The notes under the pieces are model-generated. The model was not told where the DNA came from. It ran no database searches and was given only the letters and a program-made list of their open reading frames with translations. A stretch of 64,000 nucleotides of DNA, from positions 38,245,232 to 38,309,231 of the forward strand of contig CM070599.1 of NCBI GenBank assembly GCA_036346395.1, written 5' to 3'. Every line of letters begins with the position of its first letter. The stretch's first letter is position 1. Shown here piece by piece: positions 43,543 through 56,217 of this stretch. Origin of the DNA: Hsuehochloa calcarea. Its lineage: Eukaryota > Streptophyta > Magnoliopsida > Poales > Poaceae. Made by a program: the position numbers and the translations under genes.

Positions 43543-46361
43543 ATGAATCCCGAGTAGTAAGGCCTCCGATCCCGCCCTTCCCCATCTGATCCGCGTGCTG
43601 TAATTTTACTTGTGGTCTTTTGCGGTTTTCTGTATGTTCGTTGGAATTGTTTGGTGCATGCGCGCTGTTGTTTCGATCCACTTGAGACTTATTGAGATGT
43701 TGTCATGGTCGTATCGGGTTCGCGTAGTTTGGCTTTCCCCAGTTTTTTTTTTGGATCTGGATCTGATGAGCGCATGTGGTGGTTGTTCTGTTCGAATCTG
43801 CGATTGCGATGCGAATTGTGGTTGTATGGTGATGAAAGTTGCATACCGACCATTACGAAATATGATTGGTTCGTGTGCGCAGATCTACCTTTTTATGCCT
43901 ATACTAGTTGACTGTTCTTCATTGTGGCCGCATATTGAAAAGTTGTAGAAGAATAGGTAGATAGTTTCAATATTGTGTAGATACATGAATTGTATCTCGA
44001 TTATATGATATGGTGAAGTCATCGTTGAGTGTCTCTACGGGAGGGTGTTACATGTAATGTGTGCTGTCTGTGCATCTGTGAACTAGGTATTACATTTTGT
44101 GTTTTAAGTTATCTGATTGACATTGTGCTAACAAGGGTGATACATTGTGCATTTGCCGCATCGAGTATGCTCGATGCTTAATCACGCAGTTCTGCATAGT
44201 TGTTTAATTGATGTATGTTAACTTGTAGATTTAACCCTTGTGTAGGCAAAGAAATCCATGCTAGAGGTAATTGGAACTAGTATTGACACAAACAGTACAT
44301 CGTTCTAATAGGAATTTATTTATGAATCGTGGTATTTTGTAATTTGTATGGAGTTAGAATCACAATGCAAATTTTGGTCTTTTGCCACTTACAGAGCACC
44401 ACTCCTTTTTGTTAGTTTATTTTAGCATTACATGGTACTGATTTTAACTTGGATTGTACAAGCACTTTTATGTTGCCACTAAATCAATCCAGTACTTTGT
44501 TACTATTGTGCTAATATAACATTAATCTGTGCACTGCCAATTTTCAGCGACTACCTCTTCAAACTTTTGCTCATCGGTGATTCTGGTGTTGGGAAGTCAT
44601 GCTTACTTCTGAGATTTGCGGTATGGATTTTATATCCTTCACCTAGTTGTGAGGTGATACTTTTGCATGTTATGGCATGAACTTATGAACGTTGTTATAT
44701 ATGATACTTATAAATGTGTGATTTGGTAAGAGCATGTTGTGCGCCACTTCAGCACAGACTGTAGCTGAAAATACTCGAGACATGTATAATAATCATACAT
44801 GAAGTCATTTGCATGTCTTGTAATCTCAAGTTCTCAACACCATAATTTATGCACACCAAGGCATCGTGCTCGCAGGTTGTTGCACTGTTTTCCTTTATAA
44901 GTCTATTATGGTGTTTCTGACATATGGTCTTTATTTTCGCAGGATGACTCGTACTTGGACAGCTATATCAGCACAATCGGAGTCGATTTCGTGAGTTTTT
45001 TTTTACTATAAATGTAAAGTTCATGGCATGCTATGCACCGTACTAATTTCATTGCTTATGCAGAAAATACGCACAGTTGAGCAGGATGGGAAGACCATCA
45101 AGCTTCAGATTGTAAGTGCAGTGTTATTTTTCTTTTCAACATTCCACCACTAACGGCCATGTATTTGACTTAACTTCTACTAATTCACCAACTTCCAAAA
45201 AATTAAGATGCCCTTTTTTCACTGGTCAGTTTCAAATAAATCTAGAATATTACAGTAAACGTCTCATGTTTGCATAGTTTTAGATTGGGAAGTCATGCCT
45301 ACCATTGAATAGCAAATGTACCTGTCAACTTGTACAACTGGTATTTGGTGATTAATAATTGATTGCTTGTATTATTCAAGTAGCTATTGAAATGCTCTAG
45401 ACCCTAGTAAATCACTATGAGCTATCTATGGAGCTGTTTTAGTCACCTCATGATTATTTGGCATTTTTTGTAATTACTCTTGTTTTATCATTGTCTTAGT
45501 GGGATACTGCTGGACAAGAACGTTTCAGGACTATTACTAGCAGCTACTACCGAGGAGCTCATGGCATTATTGTAAGTTGACACCACTGGAGCTAATCAGA
45601 ATTCTTCAACTTCCCTTGCTGGTCTTATTTGTAGAACTTAATTTGCATATATTTGTGGATTTGCAGATTGTGTATGACGTGACAGACCAAGAAAGCTTCA
45701 ACAACGTAAAGCAATGGTTGAATGAAATTGACCGCTACGCAAGCGACAATGTGAACAAGCTCCTTGTTGGGAACAAATGTGACTTGACTGCGAACAAAGT
45801 TGTGTCGTATGAGGCAGGCAAGGTGAGTTTTAGGATAAACTGACAAGTTGGTGGTTGGGAGGGATGTAATATATCATAATGATTGCCAATTATGAGAGAA
45901 GTCCCGACACTAGAATTCTTTGATAAGGACATAAGGTTTTGTTAGGGCTATATGCCAATCAACAATTGATCAAATTAAACTGTCTTGTCCATGCCTGTCT
46001 TACATAGGTTGGCCTTCATTTGCACTTGTCTTACATGTCAATCTTTCGCATATGATCTTCTTCAGGCACTTGCTGATGAGATGGGCATCCCATTCATGGA
46101 GACAAGTGCCAAAAACGCCACTAATGTGGAGCAAGCCTTCATGGCCATGGCTGCATCCATCAAGAACAGGTATGTCGTAATGTTATTGTCAAGAAGCAAT
46201 GCGCATATCTCGACCTTGTTAGATCTTACTTAACAGAGAACCTGCTTCCCGTGTATGGTCTCAGGATGGCTAGCCAACCGGCCGCCGCTAATGCCAGGCC
46301 GCCGACCGTGCAGCTCCGTGGGCAACCCGTCGACCAGAAGACATCCTGCTGCTCGTCTTAA
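43543..46361 (+). CDS. RAB1/RABD2: Rab1-type small GTPase (RABD2 class), eight coding exons
   Basis: Exons are 43543-43556, 44548-44620, 44943-44990, 45064-45111, 45500-45571, 45667-45822, 46066-46169 and 46265-46361. All introns are GT-AG, and the 612 nt give 203 residues and a TAA. Rab1 proteins control vesicle traffic from the ER to the Golgi. Motifs: P-loop GDSGVGKS (residues 15-22), effector loop YISTIGVDF (37-45), WDTAGQE (62-68), NKCD (121-124), ETSAK (149-153), and a C-terminal CCSS for double geranylgeranylation. The first coding exon is only 14 nt (MNPE plus two bases of Tyr), a conserved plant Rab feature. It is like rice RIC1 but differs in the variable region before residue 140, so it may be a paralogue. 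It looks intact and functional. Confidence 0.97.
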
Positions 46362-46700
46362 GATTCGTCGTTTCTTTTATCTGGTGTAAACTGTGATGCA
46401 CAGTTACTACTGTTTGCTTACTTACAATGCGTTTGTATTATTTCCTTTTAATTGCCTTAATAGTAGCATTTTTATACAATTCAGATGATTACAGAGCTCG
46501 AGCAAGCAACTCAGTTCTCTATTTTTCATTTCTTTCGTTCTTTCCTTTTATTTCATTTCCTTGCTGGGTACCCATTGCTACGTGGAGTTTTCGGTTCCAT
46601 ACCTGCAGTTGCAATTTTTTGTTCTGCCTCTGGCGGTGGCAGTTTGGCAAGCTGACAGAATGCATTTACCTTGCATGAAGCTAGAATAGTCGCTGACAAA
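46362..46700 (+). other. Rab1 3' UTR and downstream sequence
   Basis: AT-rich sequence after the stop. I see no single convincing polyadenylation signal. Confidence 0.4.
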
Positions 46701-47058
46701 CGTAACTGAATGTGCGCTGCGCATATGGAAAACGCACATGTTGAAACCCACGGAGCTCTGAATCAGAAACTTCACATATGGAAACATGAACATCTTGGCC
46801 AACTGAATGTGCAGCTAAAACCCACGATCACACAATTGATGTATCACAGACGTCATGCCCCAAGCCTATCGAATCAAACAATCGTAGTATGACAAGATCA
46901 GAGGTGAATTCACCATAGGTGCTCCTTCCACCACAGTACCCCTAGTATACCCACTCAGGCGTGAGCGGCTGAGCACCGGTTGCTTGCCGTGATCATGCAA
47001 AGGTTGCTCAAAAGATGGTTGAAATCGAAATAATATAACTTTCACATCGATCTATCAT
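46701..47058. other. Spacer
   Basis: No gene recognised. It may be more of the same transposon whose remnant follows. Confidence 0.4.
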
Positions 47059-47260
47059 CTTATCGAGCTCACATTGATCCTTCCAGTGGTAATAACATCA
47101 GTTGAAAGAATGTTCTCAATAATGAAGATTATTAAAAACAGATTTGCATAACAAAGTATCAAATGAATGACTCAATGACTTGATGGTGTGCTACACTGAG
47201 TGAGAGATATTCAGAAGCTTTGATAAAAAAAATCATTCAACTCTTTCAACACATGAAAAC
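47059..47260 (+). pseudogene. hAT transposase C-terminal dimerisation remnant
   Basis: One frame reads LIELTLILPVVITSVERMFSI, then MKIIKNRFA and a stop. After a frame change it reads KVSNE, NDLMVCYTE. hAT transposases (the TTF-type zinc-finger proteins) end with L-x-L-x-L-P-V-x-T-A-S-x-E-R-x-F-S-x-M-K-x-I-K, then LNDLMVxYxE. At least two stops are visible. The rest of the transposase was not found. Confidence 0.85.
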
Positions 47261-49425
47261 TCATAGAGTAAAATTTCGTTATAATTAGATTTAGTGTCTT
47301 AGTGGTATGTTTTCACTTTATTTTTAATGTTTATGAATATTCATAATTTAATATTGTATCATTAAATTTGATATTTCTTATCTACAGATCGGTACTCACA
47401 TATTTATTAACATTTAAGGGCATATTATCCATTAGCAAGGTACTAAATTTATTGTATCGTACCGATTGAACTTGTTCTATTTCTATTTATGTATGAATTT
47501 GACATTTCAATGGCAAAAGACCACTAGATATAGCTTTGATATGTTTATGTTGTGATATAGCCTCAAAAGTAGAGTTTCTCATCTATTTTCATCCTAGATT
47601 CACCACTGGAAAAGATAATCCTAGAGCGCATTAGAACTCCATTTCAAAAGGTCTTTTCTCACTGAAAGTATTCGAGAAAATCCGACATTGAGAGAGCGTT
47701 TATGAAAAAGAGAGCATGGAGAGTGCAAAAGTTATTACAGACCAACGCTCTCTGCTAAAAAATTTATGAAACATAAAACGTGCTATTCAGATATGTGCAA
47801 GTCCAACGTCGTAAGAGAAAGACGACCATCCTCGAACTGTACTACTATCTTCCTCAATCCGTTGGTGCGCTGCGAGGCAACAAAAGATGTATGTTACACC
47901 CTTGAAGGATCATAAATTTGAAACACAAGCAATGACAATTGAACAACCTAATTTGAAGCATGTATTGAAGCAACTCCTATTCTAGAATCTTCTCATATTC
48001 GTGATTAGGGTAAATAATCGATGTTACTGGCTAATGATGTGCAAGCAATTCAAACTTATTGTTTCAGAGCCAACACATAGTTGCTCTAGGCGTATATAAA
48101 CTACAAACATATGCTTGAACAGAGCTAACATTCATCATTGTTCATGCCAAGCATGTAACTATGTAAGCTTACCGATTGGTTGGGTAGTGGTAGAATAAAC
48201 GGACGTGTGAAATCAGTCACAAATCATCAAAATGCCACTTCCTCGTGTTAATGATGGATCAGATCCTCCATTCCTATGACTAACACGATCATACATGTAG
48301 TAACACAAACAATAATAAATGGAAGCAGGCCAATATTAAGAAGAGAGAACCAGTAAACTACACGTAGGCAAGTAGCGCATCTTTCGCACATACCCAAGTA
48401 AAAGATATGTTTCTAATTCTGCCTCTGGCCTGTTAATTGTTCTAGGAACGAACAATGAAAATGAGGACATCAACAAGTTCATGTTGTTGTGGCAGAATCA
48501 CAACGCAAATAACAGGACAAGCTAATTGATCTGGATTGGGGCTATAGAGACATGCAGAATGATCTGATCTGAGGCAATAAGGACATGAGGTCCAATAGAC
48601 CTACTAAGATCCTCTATTTCACATGCTACTAGTCACAAGTCAAGTGATTCCCATAAAAATGTTGTCAAGTAATTTAGTATTAAAGCTTCAAATTGTGGTC
48701 AACTCTGACACATGAATGTCAACTATTTCAAAGCTCTTCACTAACGTAGGATATAAGGCCCAAATAGCCATTATATGTTGCACAATAAACCCACTGTTAT
48801 TTCACTTCCACGCACCTTCTTATTTAATTTCTCTACGTTGTCATCTGCAATTCGAACTAGTACAGATATGCAAAAGCAAAACTGAATAGAGTTTGCGTGC
48901 TGCTCTGATGACTGAGACTGCAGTGACATTCTAAAATGGAATCCAAGTAATGTTCAAAAGTGCTACTCCACAACCGAAACAAATCAAACATACTGCTATA
49001 TTCGAGGATAGAAAGAGCAGGATTACAACCTCGTGGCCCTCCTACTCCTCGTCCTCCCATCCATAGATGTCTTCCCAATCACCAAACGCAGCCTCACCCT
49101 CACCGCAGTAACACCGGAAGAACAGATCACGTCAACAACAGGGCTACAATCGCACGGCCACCAACAAAAATCGAAAGGAACAAATCAAGTCGCGCCCCAC
49201 CATCGCAGCAGATACTCCGGGCTGCTGCTCCCGACGAGGCGGAGGGTGCGCTTCGCAGAGTTCGGCCTGCACGGAGAAATCGCAAACGCCACCGATCACA
49301 TCCATCCAAATTAAGCCCCCCAAATTAACCGTCACGCGCGTACCAACTACCAACAACCAACAACCAACAAGAGCAAAAAAGCCGAGCAGGCAGAGTAGAG
49401 CAGCACGATGTACCTGTAGTGGCAG
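47261..49425. other. Spacer, possibly including an intron
   Basis: No protein domain recognised. The part 48850-49425, read on the minus strand, looks like an intron that follows the exon-like block at 49426-49640 (GT start, T-rich). Confidence 0.4.
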
Positions 49426-49640
49426 CGGCGACCAACGAGCGGGCGGCGGCCGAAGGGCGACTTGAAGCGGCGGTAACGGAGTTCGTCGTCGTCGTAGTCC
49501 ATCGCCTTGTCCATCTTCGCGAGCCAGTGCTTGACGTTGCTCACGGCGACGCCGCCTCCCCCTCGCGCCACTGACTTGGGGATCCCCCGCGGGTGGAAGC
49601 CCCGCTCGACCACCACGAAACCAGCGCTCAGAAGCACGTT
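49426..49640 (-). other. Unrecognised exon-like GC-rich block
   Basis: The minus strand is GC-rich with an open frame reading PKSVARGGGGVAVSNVKHWL, then AKMDKAMDYDDDELRYRRF, KSPFGRRPLVGRRCHYR. It ends at a good donor (cag then gtacat) at about 49415. Two possible starts (MDKAMD, or MDYDDD) have purine at -3. I recognise no family. Beyond 49674 the sequence becomes AT-rich and LTR-like, so any 5' end of the gene may be cut off. Confidence 0.35.
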
Positions 49641-49673
49641 ATGATGGCCAGAGACGAGCGTGTACGAACATCT

Positions 49674-52600
49674 GATTAGCATTAAATAAAAATTCAATTA
49701 AGTAAAATCAAAATATAAGCTCAGCATTGTATCAATCACACCGCCAAATGATTTTATAATAGTTATGTCCTCAAGAATTAATCAACACATATAACAATAT
49801 GAATTATGACGACAAAAGTAAATTATCTACATAAATTCAGAGCTATTTACAAAAATCCTTTGCAAGCAAAGATAAGCATTAATACAACCTCAGATATTGA
49901 TTTCACTAATTACATTGTGACGGATCAATATACAAGAATTCGTTACAAGTATAAGTAAAATATTACAAACTCGATATTAATTACAAGAATAATTTACAAC
50001 ATATCAACAAGTAAATTACAACATTTAATTAAATTACAATATAAATTCTTGCATGCATACAGTCAAGGCCTCCCTTGAATCTTCGTCCATCTATCGCCAG
50101 CCCGCCGAACCCTTTCTCGACCCACATTCATCGTCCGCCAAAAACAAAGAGACAAATAGCAGACCAAAAGCAATAGAGTAGAGTTGGAGTAAAATGGATT
50201 ACCGTCAAATTTCTGAAAGATCACCGTGGTTCCCAGACCAACCTAGGTTAGTCGGCACCGTCTCACTTCTGTAGGTTTCATCACCCATTGTTTATTAGAA
50301 TCGGACACCCACGTAATAACGACTTACCTGAATCGCGGAAAATCCATCGAATAGTGCTCTTTTAACCATTGGACAATAGCCAAATAGTATCATGTGAGAG
50401 CAAATGGGATAAGGCAAGGAAAAAATGGTATGAACATGGCCAATGGAAAGCCCTTTCTATCTCACAGAGTAGTCAAAAGCTCACAAGCCAACCAAGCCAA
50501 AACCTCATTCTGCTATTCATAGTTAAAGGCAACAACTAAGCACCACTGTCTCCCACTGCCTTCACAAGGCAACACAACCAAGTGCAAAGCCAACACAACC
50601 AACACCAGCCTTAGCATCACCATCACCATCCCTCACAAAGCCAAGCACCAACACCCACAGAAGAGTAATAAAGAAAGGAGAGGAGCAAAGGCGAAGAGGA
50701 AGACCAGAGGAGCCAGGATGACAAGTGACACCTAGAACCGTTGATGACAACTAAGACCAAACCTGGGCGACAAAAGGGACCAGAAGCACCAAAGAAAGAA
50801 CCATCATCATCACCCCAGTGTCAATCCATTCCCCAAAACCGACCAAGATCATCCAAGGTAGCTCCCATGTCACCCACTATCATTTTTGTCCCAAAAATGA
50901 ACCCACTTAGTATGAACAAAAAAATACCAGAGAGTGCACATGCAACAATAAGCCCTCGGTATCCATCACAGAGCATTAACAAAAGCCACCAATAGCTAAC
51001 ATCATTCATCCATTTCCATCACAGAGCCAGGGAGGGAAAGGGATGGAGTAGAAGAGGGGGAGTATACCTCAGTGCGCGACAACCATGGCGGTAAAAACCC
51101 ACATTTAGCACATTCACCATGTCCCAATCCACATCCAGTAACCTTCATGCATACATGAACACCATTAAAAACTCACATTAGAGATTAAAACCAACTCGAA
51201 CCATAAAATCAAAACAATAGAAGAGGAACAAAGAATGGGGTTTGAGTCCAGGGGGAAAGCAAGGCCGAGCAGGCGGTGAAGGAAGCGGGCCGAGCCAGCC
51301 GGAGTTGAGTCGGGCGGCCGAGCGCACTGGGAGGCGGCGGCGGCACTGATGGAGGCGGCGCCAAGAGGGGAGGCCGGCTGAGCGACACCATGGATCCATT
51401 TGGCGCAAGAGAAAAATGCTCTAAAGAGCATAACAATGAAAAGAAGAAGAATGGGAAAAGCAAGAATGGGGAAGAAGCCAGGAAGGGTTCGGCCAAGTGA
51501 AGGGATAGGGTAGGGAGAGAAATAAGAAAAGAAAATAAAAATTATAAAAATACATATAAAAAGAGAGGAACCATTTGTAGCATACCTGCAAGTTTCGGAC
51601 AAATCACTAGAAAAATAGATTTATAAACCCCATACAGATTAATAACATTAGTTAGATCGGTAGAAAATAAAAGTGGAAAATGCTTAAAATTAATCCAAGA
51701 CTATTAAACGAAATTAATCGCTAATAGAACCAATTAATTTAAACAAATGATCTGTTTTGTTTAAATAATTTAATCATGATAGATTAATTAAATAAACAAC
51801 CCCAAGTCTATTTAGAAAAAATAACTGAATGCGAGTACGGGTACATAAATAAAAACCAATTAGGTATATTTGCATTAGAAAAATCTACTAAATATAATTG
51901 CATGCGAGTCCGGGTAGTATGTTATTTTTGTATGATAAAATGCGGATTTCGGCAACCTTGATCCTAGAGCTAGTAGACCATAGAACAACCGCAGTTGTGG
52001 AGTGCTAACCTAACGGGGGCCAAAAATATTATTACATTAAAATCCAAAAATAAAATAAAATCCATTAACTTATGTACGCATAATATAACCCAAAAGCCAC
52101 TAAGTATTTATTTATTTATTATTCGCGCTGCTGCATAATTACATAAAATGAACACACGCAGACCAGAGTAGCTAATCTGGATTTCTTCGACGCCGATCTT
52201 TTCTACGACTACGAAGGCAATCTTACCTCTTGAACATCAATTTAGTTATATTAAATGTAAACTGTATATTGTTGTATCATATATGTTCATGTATCAAAAA
52301 CTATGTCTCAAAATCAAATCGGATAAATGATATAAAGATGAAAAAGATGAGAAATGAGATGATGAAAGAGATGAGAAATGATAATTATTAGGTTGGTAAA
52401 GGGGGCCCTTGGCAGGGAAAGAGAAGAGAAAAGAGAAGAGGCAAGAGGCGGGATCCCTTTACATGTGGATAGTATATAAGGACAAACAAAACTCTTACTC
52501 GGATATGAGGTTGTATTTAAGTGCCAACCATTTTTTCGTTTCGACGAGCAAAAAATGCTACATTATTACGTAATTATACTCTCCATATAGGGTAAGTGCT

Positions 52601-53541
52601 ATGTGTGAGTGTGATGGAGGAATCCAAGAAGTGGGTGATCAAAGGCGCTGAAGCGCTAGGTAGAGTGTTGGGTGCGGGGAGTCCGGTCCAACCAACATTA
52701 TTGGAACTTGGTGGACGGCTGAGTGAGCACCTCTGGACCCTAACGAAAAATAATGGATGGAGAAATTAATCACATAACCTGAAAAACGTTTTGTATTTTG
52801 AACTCGAACCTGCATTAAAGGAAATGAGGGGACCCAATTCAAAGAGAGCTCAGAGTAACTATGAGTAAAGTGGTACAAGCCTGTACAGTGCTAAATAAAA
52901 TCATGAATTCATGTCAATCTCCTGGATTCGAGTCTACGAGAACCACTGGGGTCTATCTTCTCTCCGAGTGACAAGTAGTATTTTCAGTATTAAAATATGT
53001 CACTTAAAGTTTTTAACGAGTTATTTATTTTCAGAAAAAGAGATGATCTAGAAAATATGATAACGAACAGAAATGAGTCATCAAGTGCATTTTTGCTATT
53101 AATGCTAGTTGAGTACACTAGTACTCAACATTTCTATTATTCTACTTTGTTAGATCCTAGTCCGTCCGGGAACTATCCTGAGTGGGACGAAGGACTCGCA
53201 GGTGCCGATGCGACCGCAGGAGACGAGGGTCCTTACTACGAAGAGCGGGGCAAGGTGGGTGCCCTATTTGGCACGTGGAACGAGTAGACGACCAGTGGAG
53301 CATGGCAGACAAGCGAGGGGACGTGGTCCCATTTTGCAGTTGTAAATTACTACTTGTAATAAGAACTATAACCTTACATGGCTAACTGCTGTAAAATAAG
53401 AGTACGGTTTCTATCTTATTGTTATGATGCGTTGACTTTGGTAATGTTTATTATTCGTTGGAGCGGTGTTCTACCGATCAGACGAATAGTAATCTGTATG
53501 CCTAGGTGTGATTACACTCTGGGGTAATGACACGGGGTGCC
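49674..53541 (-). mobile_element. LTR-like AT-rich region
   Basis: It ends cggggtgccaca at 53541 (TGTGGCACCCC on the minus strand), a typical LTR edge. Its composition (AT-rich with a GC-rich pyrimidine block at 51240-51400) is like the other minus-oriented LTRs here. I did not find a convincing target duplication or any pol sequence. It may be a solo LTR or several fragments. Confidence 0.4.
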
Positions 53542-53724
53542 ACAGCTCGAAATGGAAACCCTAGCTTTTCGAGGGGGCGGGGCTGAGCGAAGTTGGTGCG
53601 GGAGGCAACGGTGGCAGTCGGAGAGGAGGGCGAGGAATGGGTTGCAAGACGGCGAGGGGTTTATAGGAGAAGATGGTGCGCGGGGAGGTCACGTGACTAG
53701 TACGGTGCAACGGGACAGGAGCTC
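53542..53724 (-). other. Minus-strand TATA and 5'-UTR-like segment
   Basis: The minus strand shows ctataaac near 53662 and, some 90 bases on, aaaagctagggtttccattt, a form often seen in plant 5' UTRs. It could be a gene promoter cut off by the insert at 49674-53541, or part of another LTR. Confidence 0.3.
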
Positions 53725-54645
53725 ATGCTTGGAGTAGTTTTCTTTGCTAAAATAGTGTTGTTGTAGTGCGAAATAGCAAAACTAGCCCTCCGCACACATC
53801 AAAGATAAAAATAACCGGATTTGCTGAGGACACGACACATGACGAATTCGGCCCCAAAGGCACATAAATGCCTTGTCCTGCACAAGGGCATGGAAATACC
53901 ATGTTCGGCCCTAGGGGCGTGGAAATAGGTATTTTCCAGCCCTCGGGTGCAAATTCTCTCTCTTCTAGAAAAGTATTATATGTAGGAATTTCTAAATACA
54001 GCAAATGAGCTTCAAAAATTATGAATTTTTTAAGGCTACTGACACAGTGTACTTTATATGTTATGTATTTTTCTCAAAAATTCCTTTAAGGCTACTATTT
54101 GTAGGAATTTGTAAATATCACAAATGAGCTCCAAAAATTATGAATTTTTTGTGTGAAGGCTCTTAACATAGTGTACTTGCTTGTATAATTTTCTATTTTC
54201 TTCATTTTTATCAAAAATTCCTTTAAGGCTATTGTTTGTATGCCAATGAAATAATCGATTTGAGAAAAAAAAAATTAAAAATATTCTCAAAAATACTTTC
54301 TACATTTATTCCCAGTATAATTATCCCAAGTTTATAATTTTTTGATGTTACAAATCGAGTCTAACCCCTAGGAGCCGGATTTGCCTCGTCCTAACCCTTG
54401 GGCCCCCAGGGGTGTAGTAGCCCCCACCCTTTGTTTTTTTAAACTAAAATCTTGCTTTCGGCGTCCCTGGATTCTCGCTAAAATATGGAAAATATTGTTT
54501 GATATGATTTTTTCACATGTAATAATACCCTCTCCCGACAACAAAAGTTTGATTTGATCAATAGGAGCGGGCCAGGTGGGCGGCCATGTGAAAAAAAATA
54601 TGGAATAAAATTTTGATATATGTGATAATATTTACTTCTTCTTTT
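53725..54645 (+). repeat. Left arm of a large inverted repeat
   Basis: The arm (about 0.9 kb) includes aatagcaaaactagccct (53771), a block of tcggccc and aggggc sequences, paired ataatttttgg-type units, and gtttgatttgatc. It is alignable by eye in reverse complement with 55298 to about 56217, with many substitutions. Confidence 0.8.
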
Positions 54646-55297
54646 TTACCTTCATTGTTACCCTATTCTCATCGTTGTCTCCATAAAGAATATAAGAATT
54701 GTATCGGAATGTTGACGTGAAGTTGGAGTATGATTTCCCATACATCCTGGTCGAGTTCAGGTATCAATACTATTTTTCTTCGTGCTCTGAGTAGTACTAA
54801 TCATAGTACTAATTTTACTATCTACCATTTTTTTGTCTGATCTGATCACTCGATTTGTAACATCAAAAAATTGTAAACTTTAGATAATTATACTGAGAAT
54901 AAATATAAAAATTATTTTTAGGATATACTCATGATCTTAAGATGATGATACATTTTTTCTAAATCACATTGTTTTTGTGGAATCATGGAGATATATGCTT
55001 ATGATCTTAGGATGATAATACAATTGGCAATTATGGCGAGGGTTTCTCGAAACATGCGTTTTCAGTAAAATTCGGATGTTCAGACCGGCCTTGCAGGCGG
55101 TTTGACTGGCCACCTCAGGCGGTCATATCGATCTAGGGGCAGGCCAAAGGGCCGGCGGTCAGACCGGCCATGAGCGGCGGTCTGACCAGCCATAAAGGTG
55201 ACTTTTGAGTTTATGTCTAAGCCAAAAATAGAGGGTGTAAGCAAGAGAGATGGTTCTTCTGCACTTGATCTCATTATTTTGGAGCTTCAACATTTAT
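54646..55297. other. Spacer of the inverted repeat
   Basis: It contains at about 54975-55295 the first 320 or so bases of the copia LTR family seen at 4227 (gtggaatcatggagatatat, atcttaggatgata, repeated cggtcagaccggcc motifs, gagcttcaacatttattctc). It has no genes. Confidence 0.7.
54975..55295 (+). mobile_element. Copia LTR fragment
   Basis: The order of blocks matches the first part of the solo LTR at 4227 (start, agacaaa-free cttaggatgat, ccaaaaatagag-gtgtaggcaagag, ttctgcacttgatctcat). No other part of the element is present. Confidence 0.7.
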
Positions 55298-56217
55298 TCT
55301 CAGTATAAAGAAGAAGTAAATATTATCATATGTACAAAAAAATTATTCGACAAAATTTTTCATGTCGTCGGTCGCCTGGCCCACCCGTGCTAATGAGATC
55401 AAACTTTCATTGCGGGGAGGGGAATATTATCACATGCGATAAAATCATATCAAACAATGTTTTTTAGATTTTAGCGAGAATCCCGGGACTCCGAAAAAAA
55501 GATTTTAGATTAAAAACAAAAAAACAAAGGGTGGGCCCTATCGCACCCCTGGGGACCCTAGGGGTTAGGACGAGGCAAATCCGACCCGAGGATTAGAGTC
55601 GATTTGTAACAGAAAAAATTATAAATTTGGGATAATTATACTGGGAATAAATGTGGAAATTATTTTGAGCATGTTTTTCAAATTTTCCTCAAAACTGTTA
55701 TTTCATTTACTAATATATATATATAATTCTAGAAGAATTACACAAGCAGGTACACCGTGTCAGATGCCTTCACAAAAAATTATAATTTTTGGAGCTATTT
55801 GCTATATTTATAAATTCCTACAAATAGTAGCCTCAAAGGAATTTTTGAGAAAAATGCAAAATATATAAAATTTTGAATTTTTTTTACACAAGTAAGTACA
55901 TTGTGTCAGGAGTCTTAACACAAAATTCCATAATTTTTGGAGATCATTTGCTATATTTAGAAATTTCTACGAATAATACTTTTCTGGAAGAGAGAATCCG
56001 CGCCTCTAGGGCCGGATGTGGTATTTCTGTGCCTCTGGAGGTGGACGAGGCATTTTCGCGCCCTCTGAGGGCCGGATTCTCCATGTCCTGCGTCCTCGGT
56101 AAATCTGATCCTCTAGGGCATAGACAATGTGCTATTTTTTCCTTTGATATGCGGGGGGTTAGTTTTGCTATTACGCACGCCAACAAACGTTATATTAGAA
56201 GGGAAAAAACTCCTTGC
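55298..56217 (-). repeat. Right arm of the large inverted repeat
   Basis: Reverse complement of the left arm. It contains two tandem units of about 135 bases (55738 to about 55870, about 55880-56000; acacaagcaggtacaccgtg and acacaagtaagtacattgtg), a unit also seen near 19260. Confidence 0.8.

Noticed and set aside
43610..43948. Frames inside the first Rab1 intron
   Set aside because: They lie between verified exons, with no domain.
49668..53546. Target duplication for the LTR-like region
   Set aside because: The flanking 5-mers gagcg and gctcg differ at two positions; not accepted as a TSD.
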